Below, in pieces: positions 43,326 to 51,796 of a stretch of 64,000 nucleotides of DNA. The translations under genes and the position numbers were made by a program. The first letter of the stretch is position 1. Each line of letters opens with the position of its first letter. The stretch comes from Bacteroides neonati (lineage in GTDB: Bacteria; Bacteroidota; Bacteroidia; Bacteroidales; Bacteroidaceae): the NCBI RefSeq assembly GCF_000499785.1, contig NZ_HG726019.1, positions 320,645-384,644 of the forward strand, given 5' to 3'. A model generated the notes under the pieces. The model had not been told where the DNA came from, did no database searches, and saw only the letters and a program-made list of their open reading frames with translations.

Positions 43326-44645
43326 ATGAAACATACACTCATTTTATTCTTTTTTATTCTCGCTTCTGCCTGTACGGCAGAAGCGAGTTTGCCATCTACC
43401 GCTCCTAACAAGCCAAAGCTTTCGGATGATGACCTGATGACACTCGTACAGAAACAGACCTTTCGCTATTTTTGGGACTATGCCCACCCTGTATCGGGTT
43501 TAGCGCGCGAACGCAGCAACGGTAGCGATGAGATCGTAACCATCGGTGGTTCCGGCTTTGGGGTTATGGCTATCATCGTTGGGGTAGAGAGAGGTTTTAT
43601 CACCCGTCAGCAGGGAGCCGAACGTCTGCTCAAGATCGTGAAATTCCTTCATAGCAAGGAGACCGACAGCTATCATGGCTTTTGGGCGCACTGGATCAAC
43701 GGAACAACCGGCAAAACCATCCCTTTCAGTCGCAAAGACGATGGAGCCGATCTGGTCGAGTCGGCTTTTATGTTCGAGGGGCTGTTGGCCGCTCAGCAGT
43801 ACTTCACACAAGACAATCCTGCCGAGAATCAGGTGCGGGGGCTCATTCAAGCCCTTTGGCGCGAAGCCGAGTGGGATTGGTTCACCAAAGGAGGCGAAGA
43901 GGTACTCTACTGGCACTGGTCGCCCAATAATGGTTTTGCCATGAACCACCAGATCAAAGGACACAATGAATGTCACATCACCTATATTCTTGCTGCGGCA
44001 TCACCCACCTATGGAGTTAAAGAATCGGTTTATCACAAGGGTTGGGCCAACTCAAATGTTTTCAAAAATGGCAAGGAGTATTATGGAATTTCCTTACCTT
44101 TGGGCACAGAGTTCGGTGGACCTCTTTTCTTTACTCACTATTCGTATATGGGACTTGATCCACGCGGATTGAAAGATCGCTATGCCGATTACGAGGAACA
44201 GATGAAAGCACATACGCTCATTAACCGTGCTTATTGTATCGATAACCCGAAGAAGTTCAAAGGGTATAGCGATAAGTGTTGGGGTTTGACAGCGAGCGAC
44301 GGCGATCAAGGCTATTCGGCACACTGTCCGCAAAACGACCGGGGTGTCATTACCCCCACGGCGGCACTTTCTTCGATTCCTTACGCTCCCGAGCATTCGA
44401 TGAAAGCCATGCGCTACTTCTATGAAGAGCTGGGCGACCGTCTTTGGGGTGAGTATGGTTTCAAAGATGCCTTCAATCTGGGACAAAACTGGTTTGCTCC
44501 CTCTTACCTGGCTATCGACCAAGGTCCTATCGTGGTGATGATCGAGAACTATCGCAGTGGATTGATTTGGAAACTCTTTATGAGTCACCCCGATGTGCAG
44601 AATGGATTAAAGAAGTTAGGCTTCACCTCGCCCCATATCAATTGA
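43326..44645 (+). CDS. GH144-type endo-beta-1,2-glucanase
   Basis: This 439-residue protein has an export signal with a possible lipobox (LASAC). It matches the glucoamylase-like family that became GH144, whose founding member is the endo-beta-1,2-glucanase of Chitinophaga pinensis. Recognisable blocks are RYFWDYAHPVSGLARERSNG, TIGGSGFGVMAI, GPLFFTHYSYMGLDPRG and LTASDGDQGYSAHCPQNDRG. It should cut beta-1,2-glucan to short oligosaccharides for the SusCD pair and the GH3 enzyme. I do not assign catalytic residues by eye. Confidence 0.88.
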   Translation: MKHTLILFFFILASACTAEASLPSTAPNKPKLSDDDLMTLVQKQTFRYFWDYAHPVSGLARERSNGSDEIVTIGGSGFGVMAIIVGVERGFITRQQGAERLLKIVKFLHSKETDSYHGFWAHWINGTTGKTIPFSRKDDGADLVESAFMFEGLLAAQQYFTQDNPAENQVRGLIQALWREAEWDWFTKGGEEVLYWHWSPNNGFAMNHQIKGHNECHITYILAAASPTYGVKESVYHKGWANSNVFKNGKEYYGISLPLGTEFGGPLFFTHYSYMGLDPRGLKDRYADYEEQMKAHTLINRAYCIDNPKKFKGYSDKCWGLTASDGDQGYSAHCPQNDRGVITPTAALSSIPYAPEHSMKAMRYFYEELGDRLWGEYGFKDAFNLGQNWFAPSYLAIDQGPIVVMIENYRSGLIWKLFMSHPDVQNGLKKLGFTSPHIN

Positions 44646-44666
44646 TTCATTAAAAGAACTACCACC

Positions 44667-45521
44667 ATGAAAAATAACTTTTTAATTAGTCTCTTATTAG
44701 TAGGTAGCCTGTTTGCCACCTCTTGCACCAATCCCAAAGAAGCAGCCTTGAAGGTCATGACTTTCAATATCCGCTTAGACCATGCGGGCGATAGCTTGAA
44801 CAATTGGCAATACCGCAAAGATAATGCCGCGCAAATGATAACTTACTATGCTCCAGATGTGTTGGGTATGCAGGAGGTCGTGCATAACCAATTGGTCGAC
44901 CTGAAAGATCGCTTGCCTCAATACACTGCCTTAGGGGTAGGACGTGCCGATGGCAAAGAGGCGGGTGAGTACAGTTCCCTCTTTTACAAAACAGAACGCT
45001 TCGACCTGTTGAAAGAAGGAACGTACGGGCTCAGCGAAACTCCCGACCGGATAGGTGTGAAGGGATGGGATGCTGCCTGCGAACGTATTGTGACCTGGGC
45101 CATACTGAAAGACAAAGAAAGCGGTAAAGAACTGGCTGTGTTTAATACGCACTTCGACCACATGGGCGAGGTGGCCCGCCGCGAAAGTGCCAAACTGCTA
45201 TTGGCCAAAGCACAGGAGATTGCCGGTAAGCTGCCTGTTATTGTAACAGGCGACTTTAACAGTACGCCCGATTCGGAACCGATCCGGCTCATCGCCGATG
45301 GCGGACTCAAAGATACCCGTATGCTTGCTCCCGTAGTTTACGGTCCTGCCTGGACTTTCCACGACTTCGGTCGTATTCCGTTGGAGAAACGTACACTGAT
45401 TGATTATATTTTCGTAAGCGAAGGAGTAGAGACCGTCGATTATCGGGTGATTCAGGATATCCCCGATGGCGGCTATCTTTCCGATCATACCCCCGTAGAG
45501 GCCAACTTGATTATTCGCTGA
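44667..45521 (+). CDS. Endonuclease/exonuclease/phosphatase-family lipoprotein
   Basis: This 284-residue protein has lipobox FATSC and a complete EEP fold: KVMTFNIRLDH, MQEVV, NTHFDHMGEVARRES, VTGDFNSTPDSEP and the terminal SDHTPV. The family cleaves phosphodiesters or phosphomonoesters. An exported copy in a PUL could remove phosphate-linked substituents, for example phosphoglycerol on bacterial cyclic beta-1,2-glucans, but that is inference. It follows GH144 after 21 bases. Confidence 0.85.
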   Translation: MKNNFLISLLLVGSLFATSCTNPKEAALKVMTFNIRLDHAGDSLNNWQYRKDNAAQMITYYAPDVLGMQEVVHNQLVDLKDRLPQYTALGVGRADGKEAGEYSSLFYKTERFDLLKEGTYGLSETPDRIGVKGWDAACERIVTWAILKDKESGKELAVFNTHFDHMGEVARRESAKLLLAKAQEIAGKLPVIVTGDFNSTPDSEPIRLIADGGLKDTRMLAPVVYGPAWTFHDFGRIPLEKRTLIDYIFVSEGVETVDYRVIQDIPDGGYLSDHTPVEANLIIR

Positions 45522-45600
45522 ACCTAACGTCGGGCTTTTGTGTTTAACAATGCTGTGATACAAGAGTATCAGACTAAAAAATAACTAATACCTTTTCAGG

Positions 45601-47334
45601 ATGAACTTACAACGAACGCTTACCTTGTTAGTAGCCTCTTTCATCGTTTCGGCTACCCTGTTGGCGCAGAGTATGCGTCAGGATACTTACTGTAATCCGC
45701 TTAATATCGATTACACGTATATGATTTATGACTCTTCGCGCGATATCTCTTACCGGTCGGGAGCCGATCCTGCCGTGGTGGAGTTTCGGGGCGAGTACTA
45801 TATGTTTGTGACCCGTTCGCATGGTTACTGGCATTCGAAAGATTTGCTTCATTGGGACTTTGTAAATCCGGGCAAGAATTGGTATCCGCAAGGATGCAAC
45901 GCTCCGGCGGCTCATAATTACAAAGATTCGGTTTTGTATGTGCTGGGCGATCCCTCGGGCGCTTCGAGCATACTTTATACCGACAACCCCAAAAGCGGGA
46001 ACTGGGAGGCGACCCCTGCCATTCTGGGCGATCTGCAAGATCCCGCGCTCTTTATTGATGACGACGGCAAAGCCTATATGTTCTGGGGCTCCTCAAACAC
46101 TTACCCCATTCGGGGCATGGAGCTTGATAAGAACCACCGCTTCACCAAGAAAGGCGAAACGGTACCACTCTTTAACCTCGATATGCCCAAGCATGGTTGG
46201 GAACGTTTTGGCGAGAACCATTCGGATACCATTCTGGGCGGATACATGGAAGGCCCTTGGCTTACCAAGCACAACGGAAAGTATTATATGCAATACGGTG
46301 CTCCCGGCACTGAGTTCAATGTATATGCCGATGGTGTGTACGTAGCCGATAGCCCTCTGGGTTCTTATACGTATCAGAAGCACAATCCGGTATCGTACAA
46401 ACCCGGCGGCTTTATGAACGGAGCCGGACACGGAAGTACCGTTGTAGGTCCCGGTGGGCAGTACTGGCACTTTGCTTCGATGGCTCTTTCGATCAATGTC
46501 AACTGGGAGCGTCGTCTCTGTATGTTCCCTGCCGGATTCGACAAAGAGGGGTTGATGTATGTCGATACCCGTTTTGGCGATTACCCCCGCTATGCCCCCG
46601 GGGTTCCTCAGAAGGCAGGACAGTTTCGCGGATGGATGCTTCTTTCGTATCAGAAACCGGTGACGGCTTCGACTACAGAAGGCACCTTTGCTCCTGCCGC
46701 ATTGACCGATGAACTGAATAAATCGTTCTGGCTCGCTGCCGCTAATGACGAAAAGCAATGGGTGATGATCGATCTGGAAACTCCGGCCTCGGCTTGTGCC
46801 ATTCAGGTGAACTATCACGACTATCAAAGCAATATGTATGGTCGTCTGCCCAATTTGCATCATCGCTATACGATTGAAGGTTCTCTCGACGGACAGAACT
46901 GGACTACCCTGGTCGACCGCAAAAGCAGCTATAAGGATACTCCCAACGACTACGTGGAGTTGGCCGTTCCTACTACAGTGCGTTACGTGCGCTACCGCAA
47001 TATCGATGTGCCTACGCCCAACCTTGCCATCTCCGAGCTTCGTGTATTCGGTTTGGGCTTAGGCAAAGCACCTGCCGCGCCCAAAAAGCTGACCATAGAC
47101 CGCAAGGCAGATCGTCGTGATGTTCAACTCACTTGGACACCCGTCAAAGGAGCGCAAGGCTACAATGTTTTGTGGGGCATCGCTCCCGATAAGTTGTACA
47201 GCTCGTGGATGGTATATGGCAATAACGAACTCTTTATGAAGTCGCTCACCGTCGATCAAGATTATTACTTTTGCGTAGAAGCATTCAATGAAAATGGTGT
47301 ATCTTTACGCTCGGCAGTTATTCACGTTCACTAA
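45601..47334 (+). CDS. GH43-like enzyme with discoidin and Fn3 domains
   Basis: This 577-residue exported protein (signal ending TLLAQ) has a five-bladed GH43-type propeller with the expected acids in GADPAVVEFRGEYYMF, LQDPALFIDDDGKAYMFWG and MEGPWLTKHNGKYYMQYG, then an F5/8 type C domain (about residues 350-480) and a C-terminal Fn3 domain (about 490-577). GH43 enzymes usually remove arabinose, xylose or galactose, so its place in a beta-1,2-glucan PUL suggests a decorated substrate or a second target. Confidence 0.87.
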   Translation: MNLQRTLTLLVASFIVSATLLAQSMRQDTYCNPLNIDYTYMIYDSSRDISYRSGADPAVVEFRGEYYMFVTRSHGYWHSKDLLHWDFVNPGKNWYPQGCNAPAAHNYKDSVLYVLGDPSGASSILYTDNPKSGNWEATPAILGDLQDPALFIDDDGKAYMFWGSSNTYPIRGMELDKNHRFTKKGETVPLFNLDMPKHGWERFGENHSDTILGGYMEGPWLTKHNGKYYMQYGAPGTEFNVYADGVYVADSPLGSYTYQKHNPVSYKPGGFMNGAGHGSTVVGPGGQYWHFASMALSINVNWERRLCMFPAGFDKEGLMYVDTRFGDYPRYAPGVPQKAGQFRGWMLLSYQKPVTASTTEGTFAPAALTDELNKSFWLAAANDEKQWVMIDLETPASACAIQVNYHDYQSNMYGRLPNLHHRYTIEGSLDGQNWTTLVDRKSSYKDTPNDYVELAVPTTVRYVRYRNIDVPTPNLAISELRVFGLGLGKAPAAPKKLTIDRKADRRDVQLTWTPVKGAQGYNVLWGIAPDKLYSSWMVYGNNELFMKSLTVDQDYYFCVEAFNENGVSLRSAVIHVH

Positions 47335-47373
47335 CCAAGCTAATTCAGTACGTTCACTAACACGCAAACTAAT

Positions 47374-48141
47374 ATGAAGAAGTTACTAACCCTTTTTGCT
47401 CTGCTGCTGCTTACCGCCTCGGTAGTAGCGCAACAAGGCTATGAGAAGAAAGTATTCGTCTCTCCGCAAGGCGACTCGTTGCAGTACCGCTTGCTTCGTC
47501 CCGAAGGGCAGAAGTCCGGAAAGAAATACCCGCTGGTGCTCTTTCTGCACGGTGCAGGAGAGCGCGGCAGCGACAACGAGAAGCAGCTTACACATGGTGG
47601 GCAGATGTTTCTTAATCCGGTCAACCGAGAGAAGCATCCCGCTTTTGTGCTTGCTCCGCAATGTCCCGAAAGTGGTTACTGGGCGTATCACGCACGCCCT
47701 ACTTCCTTTGTTCCGGCAGAGATGCCTTTGAATGAACCCATCACCCCGATTTTCAAAACCCTCAAGGAATTGCTCGATACCTATCTGGCACTGCCGGAGG
47801 TCGACAAGAAAAGGGTCTACATCATCGGTCTTTCCATGGGGGGCATGGGTACGTATGATATGGCTATTCGCTACCCCGAGGTTTTTGCCGCTGCCGTACC
47901 TATCTGCGGAACGGTCAACCCCGCACGGTTGAAGCAAGCTAAGTCGGTTAACTTCCGTATCTTTCACGGTGATGCCGACAATGTAGTTCCGGTCGAAGGC
48001 TCGCGCGAAGCCTACAAAGCCCTCAAACAAGTAGGAGCCAAGGTCGAATACATCGAATTCCCCGGTTGCAACCACGGTAGCTGGACACCTGCCTTCGGTA
48101 CGCCCGATTTCATGGAGTGGCTCTTTAAGCAGAAGAAGTAA
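47374..48141 (+). CDS. Exported alpha/beta hydrolase (esterase-like)
   Basis: This 255-residue protein has a signal peptide (ending SVVAQ) and an alpha/beta hydrolase fold with oxyanion region LFLHGAGERGSDN, nucleophile elbow GLSMGGMGTYD, acid in HGDADNVVPVEG and histidine in GCNHGSW. It resembles the PHB-depolymerase/CE1-like esterase group. As the last gene of the PUL it may remove ester-linked groups from the glycan. Substrate unknown. Confidence 0.88.
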   Translation: MKKLLTLFALLLLTASVVAQQGYEKKVFVSPQGDSLQYRLLRPEGQKSGKKYPLVLFLHGAGERGSDNEKQLTHGGQMFLNPVNREKHPAFVLAPQCPESGYWAYHARPTSFVPAEMPLNEPITPIFKTLKELLDTYLALPEVDKKRVYIIGLSMGGMGTYDMAIRYPEVFAAAVPICGTVNPARLKQAKSVNFRIFHGDADNVVPVEGSREAYKALKQVGAKVEYIEFPGCNHGSWTPAFGTPDFMEWLFKQKK

Positions 48142-48171
48142 GCCCATAGCCACGCATTATTACATAAAGCA

Positions 48172-48213
48172 GCGTCCCACAGAGTTTATCGGTTTGTAAA
48201 CTCTGTGGGACGC
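48172..48213. terminator. Bidirectional terminator hairpin between the PUL and ispG
   Basis: A perfect 17-bp stem (GCGTCCCACAGAGTTTA at 48172-48188 against 48197-48213) with an 8-base loop, between convergent genes. It can end both the PUL transcript and the rpoN-ispG transcript. Confidence 0.82.
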
Positions 48214-48275
48214 TCTCATTTGTCATTAGTGCTATCCGCTTCGATCAGCAGAAACACTTGTTGCCCGGCAAGGGG

Positions 48276-50120
48276 CTACTTCTCTTCGTAATCTCCATTC
48301 GCTTTGATTAGCTCAATGAGTTTCTCTACCGCTTCCGCTTCGGGGATGTTCTTTTCAACGCACTCCTTCCGTTTGTACAGGCTGATTTTGCCTCTGCCTG
48401 CTCCTACATAACCGTAATCGGCGTCTGCCATTTCGCCCGGTCCGTTGACGATGCACCCCATAATTCCTATCTTTAGTCCTTTGAGATGCGATGTCGCTGC
48501 TTTCACACGGGCAATGGTGCTTTGTAGATTAAATAAGGTACGTCCGCAACCGGGACACGAGATGTATTCCGTTTTCGACGTACGCACCCGTCCGGCTTGC
48601 AGGATGCCGAAGGCGGTTGCATCGATCACGGCATGGCTCAGCGTACCTTGATTCAGGAGGTAGATACCATCGCACAACCCGTCGAAGATCAGTGCACCTG
48701 TATCGGCGGCCGATTTGATTTGTAGTTCTTCGGCTTCGTTCTCGGCATAATGCTGGAAGATGACGATTGGGTTTTTCAATCCATCCTCCATCAGTTGATG
48801 CGCCAAGGCACGGTGCTCACCTACACGGTTGAGGTGGTTGCTTTGCGAGATCACGACCACTTCGGGATGCCGTTGCAAACACGCCAATACCTCGTCGGTG
48901 AGTGCTGTATATGGCATGAAGAGGAACTTCAGCTCCGACTGGCAAGCATCGATCAAGGATAATTGTTGGTAGTTGAAGGCAGGCCAGGTATTGGCTGCCT
49001 GTGTCCACACATCGGCATCTACGATGTATTGCATATCCGGTGTTTCGGGTTGTGTGGGCAGTTCGCGTCCGGCATAAATATAGTCTGGGGTAAACTGCGG
49101 ATCAACCTCGCTGCGTCCGTCCATGCGGTCGGCTATGACTACGGGCAGCTGTTCGCCGCCAATGTTGCGCACCGCGGTTGTTACGCGGCGTGTCGGCGAA
49201 AGGTAATGAAACTCTGCTGCCGGCATACCCGGAATGAAAGGATGCTCTGTTCGCTGTGCGATGTAATCGACCAGTTTGCGTGCTACCGGAATTTCCAGTT
49301 CGGGCTCTTCGCTGAGTGACACCCGGATGGTGTCGCCCAATCCGTCGGACAGTAATGCGCCGATGCCCAGAGCCGACTTGATGCGTCCGTCTTCTCCATC
49401 GCCCGCTTCGGTTACACCTAGATGCAGCGGGAAGTGCATACCTTCTTGCTCCATCACCGATACGAGCAGGCGAACGGTTCTCACCATCACCACCGTATTC
49501 GATGCTTTGATCGAGATCACCACCTGATCGAATCCCTCGGCTACGCAAATGCGCAGGAACTCCATGCACGACTCAACCATGCCTTCGGGCGTATCGCCAT
49601 AACGAGACAGGATGCGATCGGACAGTGAGCCGTGGTTCACGCCGATACGGATGGCGGTGCGGTTCTCTTTGCAGATGTTCAGAAACGGTACAAACCGATC
49701 GTGTATCTTCTGCAACTCTGCCGCATACTCTTCGTCGGTGTAGCTCAGTTCCTTAAAGGTGCGTGCCGCATCCACGTAGTTTCCCGGGTTGATGCGTACC
49801 TTCTCGGCATACCGTGCAGCCACATCGGCTACTTTGGGGTTGAAGTGCACATCGGCTACCAAGGGAACCATATAGCCGCTTTTGCGCAAACCGATGTTGA
49901 TATGCATCAGGTTCTCGGCTTCTTTGATGCCCTGAGTCGTGAGGCGCACGTACTCTCCGCCGGCGTCGACAATCCGTTTGGCTTGTGCCACGCAGGCGTC
50001 TGTATCCTGTGTCGACGTATTGGTCATCGACTGGATACGAATGGCGTTGGGGCCGCCCAACGGAGCAGCCCCAACCATTACTTCTGATGTCTCCCGGCGG
50101 GAGTAGTTGAATAGATCCAT
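48276..50120 (-). CDS. ispG: 4-hydroxy-3-methylbut-2-enyl diphosphate synthase, long form
   Basis: This 614-residue iron-sulphur enzyme makes HMBPP in the MEP isoprenoid pathway. The N-terminal TIM barrel is clear (GGPNAIRIQSMTNTSTQDT, GVNHGSLSDRIL) and the 4Fe-4S domain has CPGCGRTLF and GCIVNGPGEMADADYGYVG. The insert between the two makes it much longer than the E. coli protein, the form seen in Bacteroidetes, Chlamydiae and plants. Its start codon directly abuts the purE stop codon (TAAATG), so translation is probably coupled. Confidence 0.96.
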   Translation of the reverse strand: MDLFNYSRRETSEVMVGAAPLGGPNAIRIQSMTNTSTQDTDACVAQAKRIVDAGGEYVRLTTQGIKEAENLMHINIGLRKSGYMVPLVADVHFNPKVADVAARYAEKVRINPGNYVDAARTFKELSYTDEEYAAELQKIHDRFVPFLNICKENRTAIRIGVNHGSLSDRILSRYGDTPEGMVESCMEFLRICVAEGFDQVVISIKASNTVVMVRTVRLLVSVMEQEGMHFPLHLGVTEAGDGEDGRIKSALGIGALLSDGLGDTIRVSLSEEPELEIPVARKLVDYIAQRTEHPFIPGMPAAEFHYLSPTRRVTTAVRNIGGEQLPVVIADRMDGRSEVDPQFTPDYIYAGRELPTQPETPDMQYIVDADVWTQAANTWPAFNYQQLSLIDACQSELKFLFMPYTALTDEVLACLQRHPEVVVISQSNHLNRVGEHRALAHQLMEDGLKNPIVIFQHYAENEAEELQIKSAADTGALIFDGLCDGIYLLNQGTLSHAVIDATAFGILQAGRVRTSKTEYISCPGCGRTLFNLQSTIARVKAATSHLKGLKIGIMGCIVNGPGEMADADYGYVGAGRGKISLYKRKECVEKNIPEAEAVEKLIELIKANGDYEEK

Positions 50121-50627
50121 TTAGTTCGTCTTAAAGTCGTACTTAATTGCTTTCAACTCTTCGTTTGCTTGTACAATTTTCTTCTTCAGACTCTCCTTGT
50201 AAGTAACAAACTTGGCTTCCAATGCTTTGTCTTCCAGTGCCAGCATCTGCACGGCAAGGATAGCGGCATTGAGCGCACCATTGATGCCGACTGTGGCCAC
50301 GGGGATACCCGGAGGCATTTGTACGATAGCCAGCAGTGCATCCATTCCGTCGAGCGACGACTTTATGGGCACTCCGATCACCGGCAGCGGAGTCGATGCG
50401 GCAATCACACCCGGAAGGTGGGCAGCCATGCCTGCGGCGGCAATTATTACTTTAATGCCACGTGTGTGGGCATTTTTGGCAAACTCTTCCACAGCCTCGG
50501 GCGTGCGGTGAGCCGAAAGAGCGTTCATTTCGAACGGTACTTGCAAATCATTGAGCAGTTGTGCAGCCTTCTCCATAACCGGAAGGTCGGATGTGCTACC
50601 CATAATGATACTTACAATTGGAGTCAT
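50121..50627 (-). CDS. purE: N5-carboxyaminoimidazole ribonucleotide mutase
   Basis: This 168-residue cytoplasmic enzyme acts in purine synthesis, converting N5-CAIR to CAIR. The substrate-binding motifs IIMGSTSDLPVME and LSAHRTPE are present, with AGMAAHLPGVIA in the middle, all typical of class I PurE. There is no purK next to it in this window. It lies between gcvH (39 bases upstream) and ispG (no gap). Confidence 0.96.
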   Translation of the reverse strand: MTPIVSIIMGSTSDLPVMEKAAQLLNDLQVPFEMNALSAHRTPEAVEEFAKNAHTRGIKVIIAAAGMAAHLPGVIAASTPLPVIGVPIKSSLDGMDALLAIVQMPPGIPVATVGINGALNAAILAVQMLALEDKALEAKFVTYKESLKKKIVQANEELKAIKYDFKTN

Positions 50628-50665
50628 GATTAAATATTATTTAAATACTGAATAGGGTACATCTG

Positions 50666-51046
50666 TTAGCCGTTAACCACCGCTCTGTATGTCTCGGCAT
50701 CGAGCAGGTTGTCCATATCGGCTACATCGGCAGGTTTCAACTTGATGAGCCAGCCTTCGCCATACGGGTCTTTGTTTACCAACTCGGGGTTATCCTCGAG
50801 TGCCTCGTTCTGGTCGAGTATCTCGCCGGCAATAGGCAGAAACAGATCGGAGATGGTTTTCACTACCTCGATGGTTCCGAACACCTCGTCGGCTGCCAGT
50901 TCTTCGCCTACGGTGGGTATGTCGACAAAGACAATATCGCCTAGTTGTTCTTGTGCATAGTCAGTGATGCCTACATACGCTACATCGCCTTCGAGGCGAA
51001 TCCATTCGTGTTCTTTAGTGTACTTTACATTTTGTGGAAAATTCAT
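50666..51046 (-). CDS. gcvH: Glycine cleavage system H protein
   Basis: This 126-residue lipoyl carrier shuttles the aminomethyl group between the P, T and L proteins of glycine cleavage. The lipoylated lysine is Lys63 in EVVKTISDLF, within the expected GTIEVVK context, and the N-terminal YTKEHEWIR is diagnostic. The other gcv genes are not in this window. Confidence 0.97.
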   Translation of the reverse strand: MNFPQNVKYTKEHEWIRLEGDVAYVGITDYAQEQLGDIVFVDIPTVGEELAADEVFGTIEVVKTISDLFLPIAGEILDQNEALEDNPELVNKDPYGEGWLIKLKPADVADMDNLLDAETYRAVVNG

Positions 51047-51076
51047 GATAATTAGTTTTTAGGGTTTATACTTTAT

Positions 51077-51766
51077 TTAAAATAGAAATATTCGGAACAA
51101 ACTGTTGCTGATAACCGGATGCAATACCAGTATGGCACAGGCAAAGCCCACGGCGAAACCGCAGAGCACCTCGCCCAGTGTATGGTGGCGCAGAATGATG
51201 CGGGCCGAACCCAGCACTCCGGCTATCAAGATAAAAATGCATAGCCACCACACGGGGTTGTAGCCGAACAGAGAGCTGAACGATAGCAATCCGCCCACGA
51301 TGCCTCCCATACCTGCCATGTGTTCGCTCAGCTTCCACTTCAGGTTCACCACAATACAGATGATTTGCATGATGAGTGCAGCAAAAATGATGCCCGTCAT
51401 ATACCATGGAATGTTGAGGCGATGCATCATCAGCAGGCAGAAGATATACGAGGTGATGGTCAGTATAAAGGGTATATACCGCTTTTTACGGTCGCTCAGG
51501 TCGTGCGGAGCAAAGCCATTGATCTTGCGAAACAAGAAGATGGTGACCGTCGGCATCAGAATTGTGAAACAATACACAATGCCCAGCACAATCAGCTTGT
51601 AAGCCATCGGCATGATGCGTAGATAGGAGAATAAGAACAAGACCAGGAAAGCCAGAAACGGGATGGAGAACGGTGTCAATATCCCCGAAATGATTCTGGC
51701 TGTGCGTATCATCGTTCTGTCGGCAATGATATGATGCTCTATTTTTCTTTCTGTTACCTCACTCAT
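51077..51766 (-). CDS. PAP2-superfamily integral membrane protein, degenerate motifs
   Basis: This 229-residue protein has about six membrane helices. Near the C-terminus SARIILRHHTLGEVLCGFAVG resembles the third PAP2 phosphatase motif (SRxxxxxHxxxD) with glutamate at the last position, while the second motif is SEHMAG and not PSGH, and the first is unclear. It may be a lipid phosphatase relative without normal activity. It sits in the rpoN-gcvH run with 30-base gaps on each side. Confidence 0.72.
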   Translation of the reverse strand: MSEVTERKIEHHIIADRTMIRTARIISGILTPFSIPFLAFLVLFLFSYLRIMPMAYKLIVLGIVYCFTILMPTVTIFLFRKINGFAPHDLSDRKKRYIPFILTITSYIFCLLMMHRLNIPWYMTGIIFAALIMQIICIVVNLKWKLSEHMAGMGGIVGGLLSFSSLFGYNPVWWLCIFILIAGVLGSARIILRHHTLGEVLCGFAVGFACAILVLHPVISNSLFRIFLF

Positions 51767-51796
51767 AATTGGTTATGGATCATTCGTTATGTATCG

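Noticed and set aside
46093..46863. Open 256-residue minus-strand frame opposite the GH43-like gene
   Set aside because: It lies wholly inside a gene with clear GH43 motifs and has no signal, motif or promoter of its own.
47386..48153. Open 255-residue minus-strand frame opposite the alpha/beta hydrolase
   Set aside because: The plus strand has a signal peptide and a full catalytic triad; the minus frame has no family features and results from codon bias.
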